Shown here: one piece after another, positions 40,475-48,976 of the stretch
Numbering within the stretch: position 1 is the first letter of the stretch
How the letters are laid out: each line of letters starts with the position of its first letter
The notes under the pieces: model-generated
Databases searched by the model: none
What the model saw: the letters and a program-made list of their open reading frames with translations, nothing else
Told to the model about the DNA's origin: nothing
Program-made: the position numbers and the translations under genes
Assembly: GCF_036647415.1 (NCBI RefSeq)
Contig: NZ_JAVXKG010000004.1
Span: 93,505-157,504 of the forward strand
DNA from: Empedobacter sp036647415
GTDB taxonomy: Bacteria > Bacteroidota > Bacteroidia > Flavobacteriales > Weeksellaceae
Direction of reading: 5' to 3'
Length of the DNA stretch: 64,000 nt

Positions 40475-40504
40475 AACCTTGTAAAGAATTTACTTAACAA
40501 GGTT
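40475..40504. terminator. Terminator between convergent genes
   Basis: 12-bp stem with one mismatch (40475-40486 with 40493-40504), 6-nt loop. The T-rich side is better on the minus strand. It lies between the lipoprotein gene (+) and the T9SS protein gene (-). Confidence 0.65.
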
Positions 40505-40551
40505 CTTAGATATAAAAAATAATGATGATTAAAAACTGAAGTTAATCTTTT

Positions 40552-41481
40552 TTATTTCTTGATTATTTTACGATTGATAACTTTACCATCTTTTAAAATA
40601 ATTTTTGCAACATAAACACCAGCTTGTAATTTATCTGTGTCAATTCTATTTGTGACATTATTTTCTTTTAAAATAACTTGTCCCAATGTATTTATAATTT
40701 CTATAGAAGCAATTTGATTCTGAAAGCTAGTATCAACTGCCAAATAATCTTTTATAGGATTAGGGTATATTTTTAGCTCTTTTTGATTAACAGTATTGAT
40801 AGCAAGATTTTCTGTTGTAATTTTAAAATTATCATAATAAGCATCCCCTCCATAATTGTTATGTAACATTGTGAAGCCGTTAATATTTGCTTTTGTAAAA
40901 TTATTTCCAGTATAGACTAATTTTGAGTTTAGATAATATTTAATTTCATTTTCAGAAACTTCTATCTTAAAATTATTCCATTTATTAATAGGCCAATCTT
41001 TTGCATCATCAGCATAATCAAAACCATAGTTAATATCTTTGGTAATGTACAAATAACCTCTATTCTCCATTCCAAAACCAGCTACAGGATAAAATTCATC
41101 CGTTTCAGTATTTACTGTATACAACGTAAATTCAAAATCAGCACCATTTCTTTTTGTTACATTAGCATCAAATGTTATGGTAAAGTTTTTATAGTCAGTA
41201 GGTGTATCAAATACTTTAGTAGCTCCCATAATAGGAAACCATTGTTCTTTATAATCAGCTTGATTTCCATTTTTGAAAGAATTAGTTCCATCGCTTGCTA
41301 ATTCATTTGTAACAATTTGGTTGTTTATTATTTTTCCATCTCCATCTTTACTAACTTCCCAATTATTTTGTTGGTTTAAGTTTCCTAAGACAAATCCTTC
41401 AGAAGTTTCGAATGAATAGGCTTGTTGTGCTTGTATGATTGTAGTACTTGCAATAAATAAAAGTGTATAAATTTTCTTCAT
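40552..41481 (-). CDS. T9SS type A secreted protein with a jelly-roll-like domain
   Basis: 309 residues. A Sec signal peptide ends near TTIIQAQ (about residue 19). The central region (20-225) has jelly-roll/laminin-G-like features (FKIEVSENEIKYYLNSKLVYTGN, YYDNFKI) suggesting carbohydrate or surface binding. The end is a type A sorting domain: KIYPNPIKDYLAVDT, IIEIINTLGQ-type strand, and LQAGVYVAKIILKDGKVINRKIIKK. It should be exported through the type IX system and anchored or released at the surface. No catalytic motif seen. Transcribed alone. Confidence 0.82.
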   Translation of the reverse strand: MKKIYTLLFIASTTIIQAQQAYSFETSEGFVLGNLNQQNNWEVSKDGDGKIINNQIVTNELASDGTNSFKNGNQADYKEQWFPIMGATKVFDTPTDYKNFTITFDANVTKRNGADFEFTLYTVNTETDEFYPVAGFGMENRGYLYITKDINYGFDYADDAKDWPINKWNNFKIEVSENEIKYYLNSKLVYTGNNFTKANINGFTMLHNNYGGDAYYDNFKITTENLAINTVNQKELKIYPNPIKDYLAVDTSFQNQIASIEIINTLGQVILKENNVTNRIDTDKLQAGVYVAKIILKDGKVINRKIIKK

Positions 41482-41518
41482 ATTATATATCTATGTTAAT
41501 AATTAGAAGCAATATAAC

Positions 41519-41553
41519 AAAAAAAACTCTGACTTTTAAAAAGCCAGAGTTTT
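41519..41553 (-). terminator. Intrinsic terminator of maeB
   Basis: 13-bp stem (41523-41535 with 41541-41553) with 5-nt loop. A plus-strand A-C mismatch becomes a G-U pair on the minus strand, and eight T follow on the minus strand, 28 nt after the maeB stop codon. Confidence 0.85.
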
Positions 41554-41580
41554 AGAAGTATATTTTATAACAATACTATT

Positions 41581-43845
41581 TTAATCATGTTGTTGTGCAT
41601 CAATCACAGCAATAGTTACCATGTTCACAATTTCGCGAACTGTACTATCTAATTGCAATAAATGAATTGGTTTTTTTATTCCAATCAAAATTGGTCCAAC
41701 CGCTTCTATATTTCCTAATTCTTGTAATAATTTGTACGAGATATTTGCTGATTCAAGATTTGGGAAAACCAACGTATTAGCATAAGTTCCTGCTAATTTA
41801 GAGAAAGGGAAGTTACTTTGTAATTTTTCTTTATTTACTGCAAAATTTGCCTGAATATCACCATCTACTTTAATTTCTGGATGATTTTTATGCAAATAAT
41901 TTACGGCATTTTGTACTTTAGAAACTGTTTCTCCTTTATTCGATCCAAAATTTGAATACGACAATAATGCAATTTTAGGTTCGATTTTAAATTTCTTAAT
42001 CGTTTCGTTAAATTGCAATGTAATATTGACTAAATCTTCTGAAGTCGGATCTAAGTTAACCGTTGTATCTCCCAAGAAAACAGGACCTTTTTCAGTTAAC
42101 ATCAAATACATACTTGCAACTTTTTGATTTTCTTTCGCTCCAATTAACTCTAAAGCTGGACGAATTGATTGCGAATAATTTTTCGTCATTCCAGAAATCA
42201 TTGTATCTGCATAACCAAACTCTACCATACAAGAACCAAAATAATTACGATCGCGTAACATCTTTTCCGCATCTGTGATAGAAACTCCTTTGCGTTGACG
42301 TTTTGTATAGATAAACTCCGCAAATTTATTGTAACGAACAGAACCTTCTTCTGCGCTTGGATCAATGATTTCTACATCTTCCAAATCCAGCGCATAATCC
42401 TTAATCATTTGTTGAATTTTATTTTTCTTTCCTAAAATGATTGGAATTGCAATTTTTTCTTCCTTCACTATTTGCGCTGCACGTAAAATCTCGAATCGAT
42501 CTCCTTCCGCAAAAACAACACGCTTCGGATTTGATTTTGCAGTTTGCGTTAAATTACGCATAATCGTACTTTCTTTTCCGATACGTTTTATCAATGATAA
42601 TTTGTATTCTTCAAAATCTGTGATAATATTTTTCGCAACACCCGTTTCTATCGCTGCTTTTGCAACAGCCGCAGAAACTTCTGGTAACAAACGAGGATCG
42701 TTAGGTTTTGGAATGATATATTCTTTACTAAACTTCAACGAATGATTGTTGTACGCTTGTGTTACAACTTCTGGAACAGGCTCTTTTGCTAATTTTGCAA
42801 TAGCATGAACCGCCGCAATTTTCATTTCTTCATTTATAGTTGTCGAACGTACGTCTAACGCTCCACGGAAGATATATGGAAATCCTAAAACGTTGTTTAC
42901 CTGATTTGGATAATCAGATCTTCCCGTTCCCATAATAATATCTTTGCGTGTATCAACAGCTAATTCGTATGCAATTTCTGGATTTGGATTTGCCATTGCC
43001 AAAACAATAGGATCTTTTGCCATAGTATTCAACATTTCCGCTGTTAACACATCTGCTGCCGATAATCCGATAAACACATCTGCATCTTTTACTGCATCTG
43101 CCAAAGTAGAAATATCACGATCTGTTGCCCATTCTGCTTTTGATGGATCAAGATTATCACGATCAGAACGGATAACACCTTTACTATCCAACATCACAAT
43201 GTTTTCTTTAGTTGCTCCAACCGAAATGTACATTCCTGTACAAGAAATTGCAGCTGCACCAGCACCATTAACTACGATTTTTACTTTAGAAATATCCTTT
43301 CCTTGTAATTCACACGCATTGATAAGTGCTGCACCAGAAATAATTGCTGTTCCGTGCTGATCGTCGTGCATTACAGGAATATTCATTTCTGCTTTTAGAC
43401 GTTTTTCAATCTCAAAACATTCAGGTGCTTTAATATCTTCAAGATTAATTCCACCAAAAGTTGGCTCTAATGCTTTTACGATATTTATAAATTCATCTAC
43501 ATTTTTTGTGTCCAATTCGATATCAAAAACATCAATATCAGCAAATATTTTGAATAAAAGTCCTTTCCCTTCCATCACAGGTTTAGAAGCCTGCGCACCA
43601 ATATCTCCTAATCCTAAAACTGCTGTTCCATTACTAATTACTGCAACTAAATTACCTTTTGCAGTATATTTATAAGCATTTTCTGGATCTTTTTCGATTT
43701 CTAAACATGGCTCTGCAACACCTGGCGAATAGGCAAGTGATAAATCTCTTTGCGTATTCGTAGGTTTTGTAGGAATTACCTCAATTTTACCGGGTTTTCC
43801 CATTGAGTGATAATTCAATGCATCTTTCTTACGATTGTCATTCAT
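41581..43845 (-). CDS. maeB: NADP-dependent malic enzyme with phosphotransacetylase-like domain
   Basis: 754 residues from the ATG at 43845, preferred to an ATG 19 codons upstream because the family begins near DALNYHSMGKPGKIEV and AAAAAG precedes this start. The malic enzyme half (about 1-410) has YSPGVAEPCLEI, the catalytic region VMHDDQHGTAI, and the dinucleotide site VVNGAGAAAISC. The C-terminal half (about 420-750) is phosphotransacetylase-like (RVVFAEGDRFEILRAAQIV, YSNFGS). It converts malate to pyruvate, producing NADPH; the PTA half is generally regulatory (acetyl-CoA sensing) rather than active. Standard MaeB architecture. Confidence 0.93.
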   Translation of the reverse strand: MNDNRKKDALNYHSMGKPGKIEVIPTKPTNTQRDLSLAYSPGVAEPCLEIEKDPENAYKYTAKGNLVAVISNGTAVLGLGDIGAQASKPVMEGKGLLFKIFADIDVFDIELDTKNVDEFINIVKALEPTFGGINLEDIKAPECFEIEKRLKAEMNIPVMHDDQHGTAIISGAALINACELQGKDISKVKIVVNGAGAAAISCTGMYISVGATKENIVMLDSKGVIRSDRDNLDPSKAEWATDRDISTLADAVKDADVFIGLSAADVLTAEMLNTMAKDPIVLAMANPNPEIAYELAVDTRKDIIMGTGRSDYPNQVNNVLGFPYIFRGALDVRSTTINEEMKIAAVHAIAKLAKEPVPEVVTQAYNNHSLKFSKEYIIPKPNDPRLLPEVSAAVAKAAIETGVAKNIITDFEEYKLSLIKRIGKESTIMRNLTQTAKSNPKRVVFAEGDRFEILRAAQIVKEEKIAIPIILGKKNKIQQMIKDYALDLEDVEIIDPSAEEGSVRYNKFAEFIYTKRQRKGVSITDAEKMLRDRNYFGSCMVEFGYADTMISGMTKNYSQSIRPALELIGAKENQKVASMYLMLTEKGPVFLGDTTVNLDPTSEDLVNITLQFNETIKKFKIEPKIALLSYSNFGSNKGETVSKVQNAVNYLHKNHPEIKVDGDIQANFAVNKEKLQSNFPFSKLAGTYANTLVFPNLESANISYKLLQELGNIEAVGPILIGIKKPIHLLQLDSTVREIVNMVTIAVIDAQQHD

Positions 43846-43946
43846 CTTTTTGTGATTTATATTTTTTCCAAGAATAAATTTAGGTAAAAAAAAATCAATC
43901 AACTTATGATGAATGTTAGATTTTGATATTTTTTGACACTATTTTT

Positions 43947-43990
43947 TATCAACTTGCAAGTTTTAAATATTAAAATCTTGTAAGTTGATA
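43947..43990. other. 19-bp hairpin upstream of maeB
   Basis: Arms 43947-43965 and 43971-43990 pair over 19 bp with one bulge and one G-U, around a 5-nt loop. It lies 102 bp before the maeB start and 36 bp beyond the terminator of the T9SS type B gene. It lacks a T run on the minus strand, so it is more likely an operator-like or mobile palindrome than a terminator. Confidence 0.6.
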
Positions 43991-44024
43991 AATTTGCTCA
44001 ATAATTGAATCATTTATATTGATA

Positions 44025-44060
44025 AAAACCCACCTTTTACATTGTGTAAAAGGTGGGTTT
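44025..44060 (-). terminator. Intrinsic terminator of the T9SS type B gene
   Basis: Perfect 15-bp G+C-containing stem (44026-44040 with 44046-44060), 5-nt loop, with a T run on the minus strand. It lies 26 nt after the stop codon at 44086. Confidence 0.9.
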
Positions 44061-44085
44061 ATTTTCTATTTCTGTAATCAATTTA

Positions 44086-47000
44086 TTACTTATTTTTTAT
44101 AGTTAAATATCCTGTAATACTTTCTTTATCATTAAGTGCTATTCTGTACCAATAACTATCCGAAGCTAATGGAAAACCATTATTTTTTCCGTCCCATATA
44201 AATTCATCATCAACTTGAGCTTCTTTTAATAATTTAGCATTTCGATCAAATATTTGAATTATTACATTCTTGTAACCAGTTAATTTTAGCTTCCATTTGT
44301 CATTTTTTCCATCTCCATTTGGGGAAATAAAGTTATTGATTTTAAAAATTGAAAAATCTTTTTTGACAGGTTCACAATTATCTGAAGAAACTACAAATAC
44401 GGTATAATTGCCATTATCAAGAGAAGTAAAAGTATTTGAATTTTGCCATGTAATTCCATTCAAAGAATATTTATAAGGAGGTTTTCCACCTTCAGTGTTT
44501 ATAATAGCTCGTCCATCTACTGTTTGAATTGATGTAATAATTGGTAAGTCATAAAGACTAACGTTGATATGATGACGATATGAACAATCGTTAAGAGAAT
44601 TTAAATCAACCCAATAATTTCCTTCTATTGCATTTATTGTTTGTGAGGTTTCATTTGTATTCCACAAATAACTTTTATAATTGTTACCAGCATCTAATAT
44701 TATAGATGAATTAGGACATATTGAAATATCTTTTAGTAATGTTGAATATTCAGGTGATTTGATATCAATTGTTATTTCTGAAAAATTAGGACAAAATCCA
44801 GCTAATTCGTATCGAATATAAAATGTTTTGGACTGATTAATTTCTTGTGAAGGAGAAATAGAATTCTTGTTTTGTAATGCATTTATTAAACTAGAATAGA
44901 AACTAATTTGAACTGCGCCATTTGCTGTAAAATTCTTGATGTAAGCATTTAGATCAACAGTTGCTATTTTGTCAAAATCACTATCACATTCTTCGACTGA
45001 AAATGCTTTTGTAAATAAATTCACTTTTTCTCCAAACTTGAAGTGAAGTGTTTCTATAACAGGACTACATCCATTTTTAGATTCAATTCTAGCATAAATA
45101 GTCGTTTCTGTAACAAATGTATTTAGATTGGGTAATGTATTTGTATTTCCTGCTAAAGCATCTGCATTATTTGTATAATATTTCACAACAAATAAATCTT
45201 TATTTGTGAGAATTTGAGTAGTGATTTGATCTAAGTTAATTTGAATCTCCAATCCACAATATTCTGTTTGATATTTTGATAAATCAAGTATTGGTAAAGG
45301 GTAAAATTCTAATGATATTTCGGCAGTTTGTTCACAACCTCTTTTTGTTTTTACAACAACATATACCTTTTTATTCGATTGAGAAGTATAGTTTTTAAAA
45401 TCTATAATTTCGTTTGTTTCATTATCAGCATCTAGCCGTGTTGGATAATATTTTTTTGTTGCATCAACAATATCAGTAACCTCTGCAAGCGACAAATCAA
45501 AAACACCAGAATTGTTGACATTACAAGTTTTGATTGTCCTGTCTACAACCTTCAAATCTTCAAGATTAACTTTAATCGTTACAATTTCACAATCAGCAAA
45601 TTCATCTGTACCACAAAATTTATATTGAAATTCATCATCTCCTGAAGTAGCACTATTTGGTGTATAAATAATTTCGCCAGAAGTAGCATCTATACTAACT
45701 TTACCTTTTTGGGGATTTGTAATGATTTTTACAGAAGATAAATCAATATTTTGTAGAGATTTAGTAAATTTTGGTTTGACAACGATTAAATTTGTGTTAC
45801 ATGTTTCAAAACTTTGTGAAGATTCCACAGCACAATTAACCAATTTAAATTCAGCTTTTAATGGAGGACAAGTTCCGATTGTTACTTCTACAGAATAGTA
45901 TCCTAATTTTGGAGGTTTGAATGTAACATCATTAGCACCAGGAATTGCAATACCATTTTCAAACCATTGATAAGATTCATAAATATTAGGTGTTACACTT
46001 AATGTAACATCAGGAAAACAGCCGTCTGCAACAATAGTTGGTTTGGTTGGTAATCCAGCAAAAAAACCACCATAACCAGCTGCACTACTACCAGCAGTAA
46101 TTCCGCCTGTTATGGCTTTATCAGATTTTATTGATATATTTCCTTTTATGTTTGGAATACCGTAAGTAACCCAATTTGATGATCCAGTAAGATCAAAAGG
46201 ACCATAATTAGAGTCAGGAGTTATACCGTTCACAGTCACTTTAGCGCCTTTTTCTGTAATTAAATTAAGTTTTGTTGGTACATTATTTATCGAATAATAG
46301 GTATTATTACTATTATTTACTAAGTAAATCTCGTTTTCATCGATTAATCCTATTTCATCAATTGTTTTTGGTAAAAAACAGTTTAGTGCAGGAATAAAAT
46401 TCATTCCACCAGTAGCTTCAACACTTGTAGTATTACTACCTCCTAATAATTGATAAACATATGCGTTTTCGGTTGTTTGTATATATAAGTTGTAATGATC
46501 TTTTCCTTGATTGATGTATTTATTATCTATAATAGTATAATATTCACCTTCGTTCAGAGTTTTTAATGGAATAGATTCATTGTTTACATAAATCTCTGTA
46601 TTATCCTTAGTTGCAACAACAATTGCGCCTTCCATATTTTTTCCGATATCGGCATTTCCTTTTACTAAGACAAATTCTTTTCCTAATTGATTGACAGGTA
46701 CGTTTTGATCCATCAAAATATCCGAACCATTAGGATAATCTCCAGCATATTGTCCATTAAAATTACCATTTGTTACAGAAATTGGTTTATCAGATTCAAT
46801 TTTAGCACCAATAAATCCTGAAAAATTATTAGAGTAAGTTCCATTTCCTTCTATAATGTAAGATTCTCCTTTGTTAAGTATAATATTGAACTCATTTCTA
46901 CTAATACCATCACTAAATCGTACATTAGAATTAAATTTTGAAACATTAATAGTTGTGTTATCTTCCGTAGCCAAAATACTCGTCATAAAATTTAGAATAT

Positions 47001-47439
47001 CATTCCTTGTAGAAATAGGAGCCATTACGCTATAAAATAAAGTTCCTGTACCGGCGCTTCCTTTAGAAGTAATGATTTCCGCATGATTTACAGTGGAAAA
47101 ACGAAGATTAGCAAAATATGCATAATCTGCCTCCAAGTATAAACCCATTTTTATGGGCTTGAATAAGTCGGTATAATTTGTTGTAATAATATAAGAACGA
47201 GGAATTGAATAAACTCCTGGATTTCCTTTGCTAATAGTTACTTTATCAACAACTATATTGTTGTTATAAATTTTAACTTCAAACGGTGTAGTTCTATTTG
47301 TGGATAAATAAATTTTCTGAATTGGATATGGATTTCTAGTAGCATCAAACATTGGCGCAAACCAATGTTTGGTATCTAATTGAGCATGGATTTGATTAAA
47401 AATCAAAAAAGTGAATAGGATAAATAGAAATTTTCTCAT
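44086..47439 (-). CDS. Large surface protein with T9SS type B (gliding-associated) C-terminal domain
   Basis: 1117 residues. Signal peptide MRKFLFILFTFLIFNQIHAQ. Residues about 100-460 resemble the IgGFc-binding-like N-terminal region found in many Bacteroidetes surface proteins (repeated TEDNTTINV and ATKDNTEIYVN strands). Then Ig-like/PKD-type repeats follow (SYQWFENGIAIPGANDVTF, and cysteine-containing blocks such as NVNNSGVFDL). The end (about 1032-1117) is the gliding motility-associated type B sorting domain: FISPNGDGKNDKWKL, IIQIFDRNAKLLKE, FIWDGKNNGFPLASDSYWY. Likely exported by the type IX system; adhesin function is an inference. Confidence 0.87.
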   Translation of the reverse strand: MRKFLFILFTFLIFNQIHAQLDTKHWFAPMFDATRNPYPIQKIYLSTNRTTPFEVKIYNNNIVVDKVTISKGNPGVYSIPRSYIITTNYTDLFKPIKMGLYLEADYAYFANLRFSTVNHAEIITSKGSAGTGTLFYSVMAPISTRNDILNFMTSILATEDNTTINVSKFNSNVRFSDGISRNEFNIILNKGESYIIEGNGTYSNNFSGFIGAKIESDKPISVTNGNFNGQYAGDYPNGSDILMDQNVPVNQLGKEFVLVKGNADIGKNMEGAIVVATKDNTEIYVNNESIPLKTLNEGEYYTIIDNKYINQGKDHYNLYIQTTENAYVYQLLGGSNTTSVEATGGMNFIPALNCFLPKTIDEIGLIDENEIYLVNNSNNTYYSINNVPTKLNLITEKGAKVTVNGITPDSNYGPFDLTGSSNWVTYGIPNIKGNISIKSDKAITGGITAGSSAAGYGGFFAGLPTKPTIVADGCFPDVTLSVTPNIYESYQWFENGIAIPGANDVTFKPPKLGYYSVEVTIGTCPPLKAEFKLVNCAVESSQSFETCNTNLIVVKPKFTKSLQNIDLSSVKIITNPQKGKVSIDATSGEIIYTPNSATSGDDEFQYKFCGTDEFADCEIVTIKVNLEDLKVVDRTIKTCNVNNSGVFDLSLAEVTDIVDATKKYYPTRLDADNETNEIIDFKNYTSQSNKKVYVVVKTKRGCEQTAEISLEFYPLPILDLSKYQTEYCGLEIQINLDQITTQILTNKDLFVVKYYTNNADALAGNTNTLPNLNTFVTETTIYARIESKNGCSPVIETLHFKFGEKVNLFTKAFSVEECDSDFDKIATVDLNAYIKNFTANGAVQISFYSSLINALQNKNSISPSQEINQSKTFYIRYELAGFCPNFSEITIDIKSPEYSTLLKDISICPNSSIILDAGNNYKSYLWNTNETSQTINAIEGNYWVDLNSLNDCSYRHHINVSLYDLPIITSIQTVDGRAIINTEGGKPPYKYSLNGITWQNSNTFTSLDNGNYTVFVVSSDNCEPVKKDFSIFKINNFISPNGDGKNDKWKLKLTGYKNVIIQIFDRNAKLLKEAQVDDEFIWDGKNNGFPLASDSYWYRIALNDKESITGYLTIKNK

Positions 47440-47512
47440 AAAAAATTATATAGTCAAATGATTATTTATGAAGTAAACGTCTTAAAAAGTAAATTGAAAG
47501 TTTAGTTTTTAG

Positions 47513-47645
47513 CTTGTTGTGTATTTTGAGAATTTTATAAAAAAATGTTAGTTCGAGTAAAATTCTATTCTCGATACAATTTTTATTCACACTGTTTCTA
47601 AAAATAACTCGAATTGGCGAATTTTTAATCAAAATACACAACAGG
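47513..47645 (-). repeat. Dispersed short element with terminal inverted repeats, copy 2
   Basis: 133 bp. Its ends are 17-bp inverted repeats (47513-47529 and 47629-47645) with one mismatch. An inner imperfect palindrome pairs AGTTCGAG with CTCGAATT. Read on the minus strand it begins 31 nt after the GT4 stop codon and aligns with copy 1 (21943-22124) read on the plus strand. No coding capacity. The remaining DNA between 47440 and 47676 shows no other gene. Confidence 0.75.
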
Positions 47646-47676
47646 TATTTTTATGATATTTAGGAATGAAATAATT

Positions 47677-48969
47677 TTACAACCCATCCACAACTTCAAC
47701 CAATTTCTTTGTTAAGTTTTTTCGGTTGAATTGCTGAACTTCTTCTTCATTAGTTTCAAATTTTTGAGAAGGATTTCTTAACCATTGATTGTAAATTGAG
47801 AGAATGAAATTTTTAATTTCATTGGTATTTTGATGAGAAAAATAATCGCCTGCTTTCGTTTTTTGAAGTATTCTTTCGACATCAGCATCTGTTGGACCAA
47901 TAGCTAAAATAGGATTTCCAGTCGCCATATATTCAAATAATTTTCCTGGAATAATACCTTTCGATGCCACATTGTCAAAATTTGTTAGGATCAAGATATT
48001 TGCAGAATTTATAGCATTTAGCGATTCTTGATGCGAAACATAACCATGTACAACCAAATTATTTTGCAAGCCAGTATCTACAATAGTTTGTTTTACATCA
48101 TCGGCCAAAGATCCATAAAAATCAAGCTTAAAATCATTTTTGAATGATTGATTTTCATTCATAATTTCCGTCAAAGCCTTCCATAAAGCAACAGGATTTC
48201 GAAGCATTTCTAATCCGCCAGAATACGTCAAATGAAAGTGATTTTGATCTTTTTCTGTTTGTTGTTTTACTTCTTCAAAACCATTTGTAATAACCTCTAC
48301 ATGTTTTGCGCCAATCTTCTTGAAGTTCTCGCCATCAGCATAACTTGTTGCTAAAACAACATCTGTTTTTTGCATAACATTACGCTCTAAATCTTCGTGT
48401 TTTTTAGTTGCCCAAGATGTTAATTTTAATTCTTTGTGATAACTAATTTGCGTCCAAGGATCACGAAAATCTGCTAACCATTTTAGGTTTGGAAGCTCAT
48501 TTTTTAGTTTTAAACCAATCAAATGTAAACTATGCGGTGGGCCAGAAGTTACAATGGTATCAATGTTTTCTTTTTGTAAAAAATCTTTTAAATAATCAAC
48601 CGAAGGATTTACCCAAAACTTGCGTGCATCTGGAATAAAAAAGTTTCCGCGGACAAAAACAGATAGTTTCGACATAAAAGATTGACTCTCTTTTTTCTCG
48701 AAATGACCAGCTTTGTAGGCTTTATTTTTAGGGTTTAATTTTTCGGCTAATTGATAAGGTTCCCAAATTTTGTTCTTGACGATTTTAACATTCGGATTCA
48801 CATCTTTTACTAAAGTTTCATCAATAATTGGATACGAAGGATTTTCTGGAATATAAACATAGGTTTCATATCCAAATTCAGGAAGATATTTTGTGAATTT
48901 CAACCATCTTTGCACACCAGGACCTCCCGCAGGAGGCCAGTAATAGGTGATGATTAATATTTTTTTCAT
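47677..48969 (-). CDS. Family 4-type glycosyltransferase
   Basis: 430 residues, GT-B fold. The N-terminal domain starts MKKILIITYYWPPAGGPGVQRW, a typical flavobacterial GT4 opening with the glycine-rich acceptor-site loop; the C-terminal domain has VIPGKLFEYMATGNPILAIG-type sugar-nucleotide binding with the EX7E-like region (KLFEYMATGNPIL). Substrates unknown. It is the last gene of an operon DUF6263-DUF4834-YfhO-GT4 and starts 7 nt after the YfhO gene. YfhO proteins are predicted polyprenyl-linked glycosyltransferases, so both may decorate the same surface glycan or lipid. Confidence 0.88.
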   Translation of the reverse strand: MKKILIITYYWPPAGGPGVQRWLKFTKYLPEFGYETYVYIPENPSYPIIDETLVKDVNPNVKIVKNKIWEPYQLAEKLNPKNKAYKAGHFEKKESQSFMSKLSVFVRGNFFIPDARKFWVNPSVDYLKDFLQKENIDTIVTSGPPHSLHLIGLKLKNELPNLKWLADFRDPWTQISYHKELKLTSWATKKHEDLERNVMQKTDVVLATSYADGENFKKIGAKHVEVITNGFEEVKQQTEKDQNHFHLTYSGGLEMLRNPVALWKALTEIMNENQSFKNDFKLDFYGSLADDVKQTIVDTGLQNNLVVHGYVSHQESLNAINSANILILTNFDNVASKGIIPGKLFEYMATGNPILAIGPTDADVERILQKTKAGDYFSHQNTNEIKNFILSIYNQWLRNPSQKFETNEEEVQQFNRKNLTKKLVEVVDGL

Positions 48970-48976
48970 TCTAAAA

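Noticed and set aside
42437..43360. Plus-strand ORFs of 102 and 138 codons inside maeB
   Set aside because: Antisense shadows of a strongly conserved enzyme; no promoter or family match.
43846..43902. 19-residue N-terminal extension of the malic enzyme
   Set aside because: The family starts near the second ATG (43845), which is preceded by AAAAAG; the extension overlaps probable leader.
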